NCBI RefSeq assembly: GCF_022201045.2
Contig: NC_068556.1
Location: 23,169,501 to 23,233,500 of the forward strand
Length of the DNA: 64,000 nt
From: Citrus sinensis
Lineage: Eukaryota > Streptophyta > Magnoliopsida > Sapindales > Rutaceae
Reading direction: 5' to 3'
Positions within the stretch are counted from its first letter, which is position 1, and the number at the start of each line of letters is the position of its first letter. A program made the translations under genes and the position numbers. Below the pieces are notes generated by a model. The model did not search any database. It was not told where the DNA came from and saw only the letters and a list, made by a program, of their open reading frames with translations. This document shows, in pieces, positions 47,553 to 59,578 of the stretch.

Positions 47553-48146
47553 GTGGCCTTGAAATCATTTCTCTTTGTTTCCATCATGCTTGCTACAGTG
47601 ACGGCTCCCATAGCTGAAGCCCAATTTGGGCTAATAGGTGGCATTCTTGGTCTAATCCGTATTCAAGGGACTGTTTTTTGCACTGCCAATGGCAACATGG
47701 GCGTCAATGGCACAGCAACCCCGGCTTTTCCCAGAAAGTTGATGCCCAAAATTCATAAATGTTTTGTTTCGGTCGCTGTTTAATTTTTAAAATACAGAAA
47801 GAAAGCTAAATTCACTAAAAGATAAACAAAATTCAAACATATCCTGGTTCCTTTAGTATTTATATTGCTAATAACACAATGACGTTTTCACTTTCAGATG
47901 CTTTGGTGAAATTGCAGTGGAATGGAAATGTTGTTTCGAGTGCAACAACTAATGCATCAGAAATATTTTCAATAGTGCTTGATCCTCTACAATTATGTGC
48001 TCTCTTCACTGCTGACCAACTGCAGCTTAGTGGTCAACACGCCGCTCGCCAGCTGCAATGCTAAGCCGCCGGCTGCGGGTGGTTTGGTTTCATCTTTACA
48101 GTTCAATGCTAACACCATTCCCGCAGGATTCCAATTCATCCCATGA
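47553..48146 (+). pseudogene. Phylloplanin-like gene, first tandem copy, decayed
   Basis: Phylloplanins are secreted leaf-surface proteins that inhibit oomycete spores. Exon 1 (47553-47733) encodes a signal-like segment ending in EAQ, then GLIGGILGLIRIQGTVFCTANGN, as in the family. Exon 2 (47898 on) gives ALVKLQWNGNVVSS and IVLDPLQ. Three defects are visible. GTG stands where the start ATG is expected, with no usable upstream ATG. The first intron donor reads GA instead of GT. One extra base after the DPLQ codons shifts the frame, although the old frame continues to the family ending GFQFIP and TGA at 48144-48146. It lies 1.35 kb from a second copy with the same exon 1 length (181 bases). It is a host gene copy that is probably no longer functional. 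Confidence 0.8.
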
Positions 48147-48905
48147 ACTTCGATGAAGCTTTAGAAGAATAAAGCCACTGCTCTTTTATATTATAAATAA
48201 GGTCCACCATATGACCTATAATTATTACGTACATAGTACTTTGATTTCCCAACTAGTTGTTGCCATTGTGCTGTAATAACTTTCTTATAGCATATAATTA
48301 TAGCATATAAATAAGGGGTTTGTCAAAATTCTAAATCAGTAGAATTATAGCATATGTATAGTTCAAGATTCTAACGACCGTAACTCAAATGAAAGCAAGA
48401 ACTACGAGATCTACCCACTTAGAAAATTCGAACCCATTCGTTCATAATAGGGCAACAGTGTGCAGCGACTTGCATTACTTTCTCTAGCTGTCGAAGGTTT
48501 TGACTTTTTGTCTTGATGAAGTCTCTTGTTTCAATGAGTTTGAGCTTATAATTGTGTGTAACTGAAATTTAATTATATATTACATTTTTCAATTCAATAC
48601 ACACCAATCACAGCCTTATACGGTGCTCAACTCAAGAGTGTGTTTGGGAAGTCCCAAACATCCACCAAAAGCAGTTTCATGAAAGCAGATGACTCGGACC
48701 ACATTAACCGGATGACACGAGTTTGCCTTTGCTGGCTAAGCCTCTTAATATATTTTAAAATGGCGTTTAGTAGGCCACTGATCATAGGTCACGCAGATGG
48801 CGCACACACGGCACACCAACGCAAGCATTTGTCACCTCTTAATATCTTCCTCACAATTTTATATTAAATTTGCCCATCACTATCGATCAATCGTATGTTG
48901 AAGCC

Positions 48906-49681
48906 GTGGGTTTGAAATCACTTGTCTATGCTGTCATCTTGGTAGCTGCAATGGCAACACTTACGGCTGATGCACAAGGTGGGGTTATAGGCACCCTTCT
49001 TGGCTTAATCCATATTGAAGGCACTCTGTATTGCACTGTCAATGGAAACATTGGTGACCTGGGACAAGCAACCCCTGTTTTTCCAAGTACGTTAGAGCAA
49101 GCAGCAATTCCTAAGCATCATTTACTTACCCCTTTCATTCATGTAAATTTTACTTTGGCTCCCTTGATTTTATATTTTTCTATTACGACCCTCTTAGTTT
49201 TGTTGTTTCGATATTATTTCCCCCGCCTAAGCAAAATAGTTATAGGTTCTGCTCTGCCACTTATCCTCCTTAGTATTGGTACTACCAAAATGATGTTTGC
49301 AATTGCAACAAAAGAAATCAATTTATTATGAAAATGCTACAAATATTTCATTCTTTTTCAGATGCAAAGGTGCAATTGCAGTGCGGTGGAAATGTTAATT
49401 CAACTGCAGTAACAAGTGAGTCAGGGTCATTTTCAATAGTGCTGGATCCTGTGCAAATTGTGGTCTCTTCACTACTCAACGACTGCTGCTTAGTCCTGAA
49501 AACCCCGCTGGCCACCCGCAACAGCAACCCGCCATCGGCCGGTGATTTGTTCTCCCCTTTAACCATCGTTGGAAACACTCTTCTTGGCATCCTGCTGAAA
49601 CCTGTAGGATTCCAATCCATGCCCCAGTCCTTAACTAATCATGTATCAGATAAACTGATAAAGCATTATAAGAAGTATTAA
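48906..49681 (+). pseudogene. Phylloplanin-like gene, second tandem copy, probably decayed
   Basis: Same layout as the first copy. Exon 1 is 48906-49086, with ADAQGGVIGTLLGLIHIEG and YCTVNGNIG. Exon 2 starts at 49362 with AKVQLQCGGNVNST and includes IVLDPVQIV and NDCCLVLKTPLAT. Splice sites are intact here and the frame stays open. However, the start position again reads GTG, at exactly the position seen in the first copy. The usual cysteine after PLAT is arginine, and the usual stop after the GFQ..P ending is lost, adding about 17 residues. No in-frame ATG upstream was found. Either it is dead, or it starts in an unusual way. A run of 23 C bases follows the stop. Confidence 0.7.
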
Positions 49682-49687
49682 ACAACA

Positions 49688-49710
49688 CCCCCCCCCCCCC
49701 CCCCCCCCCC
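49688..49710 (+). repeat. Poly-C run of 23 bases
   Basis: A homopolymer of C at 49688-49710, followed by a short A run. Such a long C tract is rare in plant DNA. It could form an i-motif or, on the other strand, a G-quadruplex; the exact length may also reflect sequencing error. Confidence 0.85.
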
Positions 49711-49759
49711 ACAAAAAAAAAAATGCCACTGCGAGCTCTTTTGTTATTTGATGAATAAT

Positions 49760-51060
49760 AACAAATATTTAGTTTAAGCTGGTGTTTCCCATTTGTATTG
49801 AACAACTAGGCATATTCATCAATTCAACGGGAATATAAGACTGAATTGAAGCTTCCGAATTAGTGTTTACACACTCGGATCGCATTAACGCAATGGTAAT
49901 TGGAAAAGAAGTACTGCTTGGTTGATGATGACGATGATGATGATAATGGCCGACTTCATATGTGGGCATCCATGAACCAAGAGACACGTAGAGGTTACGA
50001 CTTACGATGGTTGCCAATTGTTAAGCCTCATAATTAAGAGAGACGTTTAGTGCAAGAAAGTAGAAACTTTTTTGAAGTTCCAAGGGAGGCCGCCCACTGA
50101 TCATGGCCCTTGCGGGCCATTATGAATCATCATTGCGTCGAGATTAACACCCGTCATCGCGATTCAAGACCGCCCCATACAAAATATATATATGTTCGTC
50201 AAAAGCTTCATGCAAACGTGGACGGTTGTTATTTCATACGCTTCGGTCTACCGACGAGCCACAAACTTTAGTTCCGGCGGCGACAATTCTCTTACGACTC
50301 TCTGTGTCTCTCCATATATTTGATAAAATAGAGCACTTATATTTAAATATTAAGAAGATACTATTAAAATAAAATTAGAGTTACTATTTAAACTACAGTA
50401 ATTTTTTGTGGTCATTGGTTAAAGAATTTATTAATTTGCATAACAATATAATTAATGTCTATATAAAAATTGTGCTCAATAATTCAATTGTAATTTAATT
50501 ATCAAATACTCATAAATTATTGAGAATAACTCTAAATTAACCGCATCCTTTTATATGATAGCTTATACTATATTCAATGTGGTGTGTGCGTCTTCACTTT
50601 TCACTATTAAAATAATTCTTAAAATAGAGGGAAATCAGAATTTATTCAACATTTAATCTTTTTTTTTTTGAAACAATCATTAATATTTATCGAAATTTTC
50701 TTCCTTTCAAAGGAATATTCAACACCAACTCAACCCTTCCAATAATTTTAAAAAAATAAAGAAATAAACTGTTTGAGGAAATATTTTAGAATAAAACGAA
50801 CGTATCAAATTAATCGCATGAATACTTCTCAAAACAGTTACGTTATATATTTATTTTGCATAAAAGATAACAAGAGAAAGAATTTTGAAATTAGGAAAAG
50901 ATATTTTCGGGTTAAGTTTGATTTTTCTTTGTCTATGACCCGAACCCGATAATCAGACCAAAGAGATAAGTTTCAAGATGATTATTAAATAACGACATTA
51001 GTGGCCCTGAAAATTATCTTGGATCAGATATCAGTACTATAATAATAATAACATTGTGTC
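49760..51060. other. Spacer upstream of LEA5
   Basis: AT-rich noncoding DNA with no gene seen; a segment around 50060-50300 is richer in GC but shows no coding pattern. Confidence 0.45.
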
Positions 51061-51091
51061 AGGATTCGATGAATCATCAACTCCTAAGAAG

Positions 51092-51195
51092 ACGTGTCAG
51101 ATTACTCAGACAAGATCTTTTGTCTTCTGAAAGAACGGCCCAACCCAAATCCAACAAGTCGCCTCCTCACAGTTTCTCCTTTCTCTTTATAAATA
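51092..51195 (+). promoter_or_regulatory. ABRE and TATA box of LEA5
   Basis: ACGTGTC at 51092-51098 is an abscisic-acid response element. TTATAAATA at 51187-51195 is a TATA box about 175 bases before the start codon. Together they fit a dehydration-induced LEA gene. One ABRE alone is often weak; other elements were not identified. Confidence 0.55.
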
Positions 51196-51369
51196 ACAGA
51201 AAACCCTAAAGCCTTCTTCCTCACAAGCACAGCACAAAGAGAGCGAGCCGCTAGCTTTTGCCTATAGCTACTGCAGGAGCAGAATCTTTCTTCTTCTGTA
51301 GTAGCACTGTACAGAAACATCCCAGCTAGCTATCTTCATATCTATTAAGTTCTATAAGTAAATAAAACA

Positions 51370-52467
51370 ATGGCCCGCTCTCTCTTCAAAGCTAAGCTTC
51401 TTCTTGCTCCTGTTGCTGATGGCATCTCGCTCTCCATTAGCAGGTCTGTTTACAGAACTCTTTTTTTTCTCTCTCTCTCTCTCTTTGGGTCTTCTTTGAA
51501 ATGATAATTTTATCTTGTTTCTTGTTCTACGTTGTGTCGCTTGATCTCATCATCATTGAATCCTTAGCTGTTTATATTTGTTTCTTGATCAATCTAAACA
51601 TTTCTAGTGACATTTCAGAAGAGATCAAGTCATCTCCCAAATGTTTTTCTTTTTTTTTTTTCCTTCATAACTTAACAAACAAACGAATTCGAAAAAAAAA
51701 AAACAAACGTAGCCTTTCTGTAAACTCGCCATGTGATTTTGATCGACTTTCGTATGTGAAAAATAAAATTTTTTAAAATGATCGGATTCATCGAGGGTTA
51801 GAACATAAAAATCATGAATACGAGGGGCCAAAAAGTAAACTAACATTGGGACGGTCTTAATTGGGCTAAATATTATTTTGCACCCTTATCTTTCCTTAAT
51901 ATTATACAGGACCTTGTATATTTGTTCCTCCGCAAATACTTTGGAAAGGCGAAATCGCTTAATTTTGTTTTAAACGCATTCTTGAGACGCATTAATTCAA
52001 TAACCTAAAGCATTTGCAGATTGATTATTAGCGCTTTTAGTAACACCTCGGTTTGCACAAGCTAGCTAGATCATATGATTCTGTTTCACCATGTGAATTA
52101 TAAAAACTCTTTAAAGTAATCTTTTTCTTTGTTATATAATTCTCATTTCTTTCACTTATGATTAATGATTTCTTTCTTTCTTTCTTTCTTTCTTTCTTTT
52201 CTTTTTTTCTTTTAATAAGAATAATTAATAATTTCTTAAATGGACAGGAGAGGATATGCTGCAGCAGCACCCTTGGGGACCATATCTCGGACTGGTATCA
52301 TGGAGAAAAATGATTTGAGGCCTGCGGTGAGAGAGGATTCTGGGGCCTCTTCTGCCTGGGCCCCAGATCCCATCACTGGGTACTACAGGCCGGAGAATCG
52401 GGCGGTCGAGATTGATCCAGCAGAGCTTCGAGAGATGCTGTTGAACCACAAAGTCAGGGCACACTAG
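51370..52467 (+). CDS. LEA5: Late embryogenesis abundant protein Lea5 (LEA_3 family)
   Basis: A small stress protein of the SAG21/DI21 group, linked to drought, oxidative stress and senescence; relatives go to mitochondria. Exons 51370-51443 and 52248-52467 join in frame to give 97 residues. The N-terminus MARSLFKAKLL is a basic amphipathic presequence. SRRGYAAAAP spans the splice junction, and WAPDPITGYYRPEN is the LEA_3 signature. The length and sequence match my recollection of Citrus Lea5, which is the main reason for naming the genus. The intron (51444-52247) holds a TTTC microsatellite near 52170-52200. Arabidopsis DI21, At4g15910, is the positional counterpart. Confidence 0.95.
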
Positions 52468-52692
52468 GGAGTGGTGGCGCATAGCAGCAGATCCTTTGCT
52501 GTTAGCGGTGCTTTAACTTTTTAAGTGATGTTGTTACAGTAGCAATTTTGACTCACTCTTAAGTCTTTGCTGTTGTATTGATATCAACTGTTATTGACAA
52601 CTTTTAATAGTGCATTTCCATGATTTTGTCTATTAACTTGTCAATAAAAGTAAAGAATTCCTGTATTGCAAAATTACTTTTATATATATATA

Positions 52693-52821
52693 GAGGGGTT
52701 ATGCGGTCTGGGATCCCAGACTGTAATTAAAGTCCAGGATTGGGACCATGTGTAGCAGATTAATAAATAAATAAATAAATCCAACGGCCTCAGTCCGGAT
52801 ACTAGTTTGGATAATTATCCC
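52693..52821. mobile_element. Mutator-type MITE downstream of LEA5
   Basis: A 129-base element with ends GAGGGGTTATGCGG and TAATTATCCC, which pair imperfectly. Inside, GGGATCC then AGACTG near the left pairs with CAGTCCGGATAC near the right. Flanks ATATATATA and ATATATACA (52822-52830) differ at one base, a likely nine-base target duplication, although the AT repeat makes chance possible. It carries an AAAT microsatellite. No coding capacity. Confidence 0.55.
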
Positions 52822-52834
52822 ATATATACACACA

Positions 52835-54230
52835 CATACATATAACACTGCAAAGGTGGTAGAATCAATCAAACATGATTAAGAATCAAACAAAGTATAT
52901 GTCTTAATAGTGCATAACACGTAGTATCTTTGATTAGTTATCAATGTAAAGAGTTTCAAGATGTTATCAAAAACAAATTTGCTTTAGCGTTTTAATTTTG
53001 GCACCAAATGGCCATAGGCATTGCACATCTTAGTGATACTCATATAGGCTAGTGTTTGAAAAAAGTACCCGCTGAGGCAAGCTTTTTACACTCTTCATGT
53101 TCTGTGAAAATCTCACTCTTTGATGAATATCAGCTTGAATTGTATCTGGTTTTCTGTTTCAGATAGTTGAGTTTTTCGCAAATGTTTTGTTCATGTAAGT
53201 TCGCTTGATTCATTTCAATTTACAACCTTTACAGTATATACACAAAGACTACTTGCTGCTCTACTCATTTCAATTTTTTCTTTTATTTTTCCTAATTTTG
53301 ATTCGTATATCCGGTCAGATCCTATACTTTTCAACTTGTCTTAACACCAACAAACACGCGTATGCATGTGCAAGAAAAAATTCAGCAAATTTTGTTTTGC
53401 AAAATCATTAGAAAATTAAACTCATTTCTTATTTATGCATAGAGATCCAAAGCGCACAACAGATTCATCATCACAAAATCCCAGCAAATCACAACAAAGG
53501 AGAATACATTTGTACTAATTAATTAATTCTAGCTAATCTAAAAAGGACAACAACTTGCAGGTAAAACATAAGTAAAATTACAAAAGACTAAAACTTAATT
53601 AAGAACAGGAAATTAAAGGTAAATACAGTAATTGACCGTTTTATATTTTTATTATGTTCAAGTATTACGGGAAAAAAAAAAACAAATTGTTCAAGTGGAT
53701 TCCCTCCCAATATTTTAGCCAATTTCTAAGGTTTAAGCCTATATCTACTTGTACAAATTATTTTTGTACAAGTCGATTTAATATAACATGATTCATAGAA
53801 TAAGAACATTAGACGATCTATAAACTTTATTTTGTTTTCATTCAATCTATAATAATATTATGTCACATTGATTTGTATTATACAAAAATTTGTATGGTAT
53901 CATTAACTTTAATTTTTTTTTAATTGAAATGTAGGTGTGCTTAAATTACGTCATGACCCACTTGACAAATGGGTTGTATTGCGATGGCTCACGGACCTGA
54001 AGGGGCCTATGCTCAGTTGTGCCGGCCCAACACGGCCCGTTACTATCTCTACGTATGAAAAAATTCATTTAACGGTGAAAAAGATAATTAGATTTATAGA
54101 TTATGGAGACTGGAGAGCAGCATTCAAATCCTTTTTCAGAGAAAAAATATAATTTGGGAAATCTGAATCCAAACCGAATTCCTGACATTCACAAACAAAA
54201 ACAAGTATTAATAAAGGGTTGAATTCAGTT
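52835..54230. other. Spacer between LEA5 and the F-box gene
   Basis: AT-rich noncoding DNA. The segment 53950-54050 is GC-richer, with CGGCCCAACACGGCCCG words often seen in plant non-autonomous repeats, but no ends were found. No gene was seen. Confidence 0.45.
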
Positions 54231-54341
54231 CTGTCGGTCGGGTGGCTACAAAAACATAAATAACCCTAGATGTCTTGTGTATTTATCACAAACAATCAGA
54301 CGCGAATGGAAGAGAGGAGAGTAGAGAAACGAGAGCAAACC

Positions 54342-55500
54342 ATGGCGGCCAACGACAATCGTTGGTCAGACCTTCATGGCGATCTTCTGGTGGAAATTGC
54401 AAGGTGGGTAAAGTGGTACGAGGATTTTGCTTCCTTTGGTGGGGTCTGCACGTCATGGAGATTCGCTGCAGTTTCGGAGAATTTCATGTACAAATCAAGT
54501 CAAGTTCCATGGCTCGTGTTTCCACCCGCACCAGCGAAAGAGGATGATCAAGATCAAGATCAAGAACATATCAAAGATCAATCTATTTTCTTCAGTCTGA
54601 CCCAAGGTATGATTCGACGTGTAACATTGCCAGATTTTGACTCTGCGAGGTACTTACCCTCACGGGGGGGCTGGCTTATTAAGCTTGCCCCAGATTTGAG
54701 TTTGAGTTATGTTCCATCCTTTCTCACGTGTTCAGCTCCAACTCCCACACATGGACACAATCCGGGATTGGGATGTTGAAAACACGACTACGTTTGCTTT
54801 TTGTATGTCCAAATGTGCTGTTTCAGATTCGCAGCAAGTTGTTATTATTTACGGTGGCACTGCGAAATTAGCCCGGGCCAAGCCTGGTGATGAAGCTTGG
54901 ACAAAAGTAAACAACACAGAGCATTCCAGTTTTTGGGATGTTGTTTGTCACAGAGACCAGTTTTATGCTATCAATGGTGACGCTGAAATATTCGCCATCG
55001 ATGGTGATGTTGCACGCTCAGCCTCTGCTCCATTACCCGATGGATTGCGTCGGCAAAAACAGGAATGCTTGTATTTGGTCGGTTCGGAAGATTCGGTTAG
55101 AAAATTATGGGTGGTTTCACGTGAAGGCGTGGACTTACGACCTGTTCATCCAGGCAATGAAGACGTCTTACATTATGGAACATATGGATTTCAAGTTTTT
55201 GAAGTCTACTTAGGTACCAAAAGATGGAAGGAGATCAAGAATCTGGCTTATAGATCTATCTTTTTGGGTCATAATTCTTCTCTATCCCTAGATGTATCGA
55301 GCAAACCTCGTTGTAAAACCAACTGCATATATTTTACGGATGATTATGGCGAGGGTTACTGGTACATGCACGAGGAGGAACACACTGAATTTGGAGGTAA
55401 AGATATGGGAATTTATAACTTACAAGATGGAACCGTTGAGCCACTATATAAAGGACAATACTCCTACCATCTTATAAATCCAGCTATGTGGGTGGGTTGA
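54342..55500 (+). pseudogene. F-box/DUF295 (SKIP23-like) gene with one frameshift
   Basis: F-box proteins link targets to SCF ubiquitin ligases; DUF295 members form large, fast-changing plant families. From ATG 54342 the first frame gives the F-box (about residues 7-45, WSDLHGDLLVEIARWV...CTSWRFAAV) and the start of the DUF295 region, ending LAPDLSLS. The match then continues in another frame with MFHPFSRVQLQLP, through VVIIYGGTAKLARAKPGDEAW, to the stop at 55500. The shift lies near 54704-54709 and looks like one extra base in a T-rich spot. The rest of the gene (over 260 codons) is open. So it is a recently broken gene, an allele difference or a sequence error. No intron explains it. Confidence 0.75.
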
Positions 55501-55514
55501 ACGAAGTTTCCCAT

Positions 55515-58060
55515 AATTAATATAATATATATATATATATATATTTTAAGTCAGAAAGAGTTCTAAGAACCTTGCACACAGTGTGTTAAGCAACCATTTT
55601 GCCAAGACGAGTGAAGTTTTGGCTGTTGTTAAGCTGCAAGAGCGGTTGATCTCGGCTTGTCTTCTTTGATTGTGAAGAAGCTTCTTTTTAATATGCTTAT
55701 GTCACTGTGCATTTCATAATCACTATCAAGCACACAAACTAATGAAGTCTTGTCTTTATAACTACTCGTATAAATCTACAATTCAAACCAAATTACAAAA
55801 GTGATGCAACTTTATTACCTGGCCATTTGCAATCTCTTGGTGAATTATGTTAACGTCAGTCGTCAATTTGTGATACGCAATAGTTTTTTTAACCTTAATC
55901 AGCAATCTGATTGCATTTTTAGTGACAAAACAGGGAAAACTAAATCTAAAACATCTTTGAGTTTGATGACCGCTGCAAATAAGGAGGTTAACTTAACGTT
56001 TGTGTAAACAATTGATCTTATTTCTTGGAATTTTAAGACCTGCAGATGTAAACAATACATCGAGGATTCAGCAGACTAGTCTTATTCTTGTTGAGGTCCA
56101 TAACCATAAATACCACTAAGAGGCAGAATCAATTAACCAAATGGTAACGCAAAAATCATCAATAAACCAAATGGTAAGGCAAAAATCTTATTCAAATAAA
56201 TACCACTAAGAGGCATCAATAAACCTGAAGAAACAGAGGAATATGCCAATTTTGTAAACTAGTGCCCGGTGACAGTAATGGGTTGTATGTCGATATTACA
56301 GGTTTTCGGATCTAACCTCATTGAAATCACATGTGGTGATTTCTTCACGGACAATCACAAAGAACCTTTTCTCTGAAATTCGATATCCAAAAAATCAAGC
56401 TTCATTCTTATTTCTCCAGCTTGCTTGAACTAAAATCATTACAACTTAAAATTAAATATCAGAAATCAAAGTCTAGTGATTGGAGGACCAAAAACTTCAC
56501 GGCAACTCTTTCAATAATCTCATTCAGAAATAAAATTTAATACGTTAAAAAAATATATGGGTAGTTTGAACAGTAAAGAAAGATCATGTTCCAACTGGGC
56601 ATATGCACGGTGCCGTTATTTTGGCCTAGGAGATTGAGATTTTAGGGCGATAGCATGTGTCCCAATTCGAATTGATCGACATACAGTAATGTTGTTGAAG
56701 ATTCCAAGAGTGACTGCAAATGGGATTGGCGGTTAGAAATAAATAAATAAATTTAATTGAGAAGTGAGAGGTTGATAAGATAAAATGAAGTGGGTGAAAA
56801 TCATTACTCCATTGTCAAGGGTCCAATGTTTTGACTAGTGCTAGAGGGTCGCACAACCATTACTCGAGGTCTACTAACAGGAAGATAACACAAGAAGTTC
56901 CTAAATGTTGCTTGTGATCACCCCCAGTCAAAACTAGGGCACCTAAACATTGGTCAAAGCAAGATAGGTCCTGTCAAGTAGGCCCAATTCTAGATCTTGG
57001 TGTAGGCTCGGCCTAGGCCCGATCTAAGCTTGCTTCAATGTTAGCCATGTCCCATAGACATGAAGATATATAATTACAAACATCAGCAATAATAATTTGT
57101 ACTAAGAAAAATGTTGATCAATTTGTGGCTTGTGAAATTTTGTGAATCAAATCGACAAAAGATCAGGAAAGAAAAAAAAGAAAACGTTCCTTTCAAAGTT
57201 GTTAAGATAATGCAAGCATGTGAGGATGGGACCCATGTTTATGTCGCAAATCAAGAATCCAAAAAACGATAATGATGTTGATTATAACATACAATACAAC
57301 ATACACAAAGGTCTAATTTGTTCAACAACCCATTAAAGATAAGCTTAACGTCATATCAAATTCCCCACTCCATGAAACTAGAGGACGCCCATTTTCCTCC
57401 TCGAAGGAAAAACAAACACATAAATAATAGCCTCATTCAAAAAAAATAAATAAATAAATAATAGCCGCCTTTATTAGTTTTAATATACATATATTCTTAC
57501 CTTTTCCAAAACATACGGCCATCATTAATGCATAAACTACCCCATAATCACGAAGTTTCTAAGTGTACATCGTATGCAAAATTAATAGTCCTATTTGAAA
57601 TGTTGATATGTTATCACCAAGTTGCATATTAAGAGGAAACTAATGTGTTACTCATTTTATTCTGCCAAATGTCGACAATTTTAGTCAATAATCAACCGAA
57701 TTCACTGTTTAGGTCAATCTAATTAGTATACGTTGAAAAATTCGCCTCAAGATTTTGCTTTCAATTTTATAGATAAAATAAATGAACAAATTCTACAACT
57801 AATCGAAATTCACTTGCCCATTTGATATTTATTCCTTTTTAATAACATATATCAAAGCGATCGGCCGACAAGTGTGTCGCGTGTATTTATTAAAATTTTC
57901 ACAATATTACCATTAAATTGACTTTTATTTATGAAATTAGTTGACCATATCGTAAGTTGTTGTCAATAGTTGCTTCAATAGTAGTAGGCAGTCGAGTCCG
58001 TCCAAACGTAACAGGGAAAGTTCAGTGCATGGCCATAAATTTTTCGGCCCTTTGTGTCCC
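55515..58060. other. Intergenic DNA downstream of the F-box gene
   Basis: No gene was seen. A local direct repeat with ACCACTAAGAGGCA and AACCAAATGGTAA lies at 56106-56224. The segment 56770-57060 is less AT-rich and may be a repeat remnant. Short open frames have no motifs. Confidence 0.45.
56106..56224. repeat. Local direct repeats
   Basis: AAATACCACTAAGAGGCA occurs twice about 90 bases apart, and AACCAAATGGTAA occurs twice 30 bases apart between them. Simple noncoding duplication. Confidence 0.7.
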
Positions 58061-58125
58061 TACGGCGTCGTCCTACATAACTTCATTTTATTGGCCCTAA
58101 GAAGTAAGATCAAGAGTTCAATCGT

Positions 58126-58147
58126 TTTTGTTTTTGTTTTTGTTTTT

Positions 58148-58182
<35 letters not shown>
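58126..58182. repeat. TTTTTG/TG/T microsatellite cluster
   Basis: Repeats of TTTTTG run into TG repeats and then a poly-T run of about 16. Noncoding. Confidence 0.85.
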
Positions 58183-58784
58183 GGTTAAGTAATAATAAGC
58201 GTTCAACGGTCCAAGCTTTAATTTATGTGTTTCTTCCCATTTTCTTTGAGTAAATTGCGAAAATAGCACAAATTAAGATCAATGTACAAACACAACCCAC
58301 TTAGCATTTTTTTAAAGCAAAAGCTAATAGGTTTCATTAAGTGAGCTAAATTACTAAATTAAAAAAAAAAAAGAAAAAAAATAAGTTTGAAAATTAGGTG
58401 ACAAAAGAAAAAGACTTTTTGGTTCAAAAAGGTATAAAGGAGGAGGAGCTTTGCCCCTTCCCAATATCTGAATTCTGAGAATCAAAAGCAAGTATGTAAT
58501 CTTCATGACAAAAGGAAAATGAAAATCTAAAGGGCATTGTGGATTAAAAAAGTGCAGCTTCCAGAATGGGTCCACGTATTAATTGTCTGTGCCCAAATTG
58601 CCAATGTAACAGTGTGAAGCAGCCTTTTCCCTTGTCTCTTTGCCCTTCGTGTACTTCGCTCTTTTCTCTTGCGTCCCTTTCATTATTTTCTCACATCTTT
58701 AACTTGTGTTTTCTTTCTTTCTTTTCTTTTCTTTTTTTTTTTTAATTTTGTTTCTGAAAAATGAATCATTTTTAATGCGAAATT

Positions 58785-58787
<3 letters not shown>

Positions 58788-58843
<56 letters not shown>
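58788..58843. repeat. Long AT dinucleotide microsatellite
   Basis: About 28 uninterrupted AT units. Likely highly variable in length. It lies in a long gap with no gene. Confidence 0.9.
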
Positions 58844-58846
<3 letters not shown>

Positions 58847-59303
58847 GTTGCTAAAAGAATTCAATTAATATTATAGTTCACAACTCATGATGAAGGGGCA
58901 GAGCTCAGGATCATTTTCATAAATGCTGCAAAATTCTGAATCCTTCACATTCATAAATTGTTGATTACTTACATCCTAATGAAGAAATAATTTATAATCT
59001 AAGTAGACCCGTAATCAAACTGTTAGTGATGATTATTCGTTGCACACTCAAATTTTGACTAACAGCTCGAACATTGAATTAGAAAGAAATAAAGTAAACT
59101 GAATCTTTGCTTCACATAAACACCCACAGATTAGCCACGCTGCAGCAGTTCGAACTCCCACAAATATATATATATTTTTTAATTAAAATTAAGTGAAGGT
59201 AGTCTATTTTCTTACTCAAGAGTAGGGAGTAGACATCCCTCGAATATTTGTAAGGGTTAAAATCTGGACAGAGTTTCATTAGTATTGATGTAAGTTGGTC
59301 CCA

Positions 59304-59423
59304 GTGATAGTCTGATTTATAAATATCAGTTATAATTTCATGTAATATGAGTTATAATTTAGACATGTGATAGTTTAATTTATAAATATAAGTTATAATT
59401 TCATGTAATATGAATTATAATTT
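59304..59423. repeat. Tandem repeat, period 63
   Basis: Two copies of about 57 bases, at 59304-59360 and 59367-59423, sharing GTGATAGT, ATTTATAAATAT and AATTTCATGTAATATGA. Only a few substitutions separate them, so the duplication is fairly young. Confidence 0.8.
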
Positions 59424-59549
59424 AAATATTAATCTCATGTAACAATAATAAAAAAAAAAAAACACCCACAGATTAGTACAGCTTCCATTTACAAGGAACC
59501 TGCTCTTAGTACAGTTAATTAAATAATATTTGTATCTATATTTTACAGC

Positions 59550-59578
59550 GGGGGGCCGGGGGCCGGGGGCCGGGGGCC
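59550..59578 (+). repeat. GGGGGCC array, strong G-quadruplex motif
   Basis: Four G runs of six, five, five and five bases are separated by CC only. This satisfies the intramolecular G-quadruplex pattern with two-base loops. It stands out sharply from the AT-rich surroundings. It lies about 1 kb beyond the 3' end of the serine-rich gene. Confidence 0.85.

Noticed and set aside
48640-48867. Open frame of 75 codons just before the second phylloplanin-like copy
   Set aside because: No family motif; it does not supply an in-frame start for the copy downstream.
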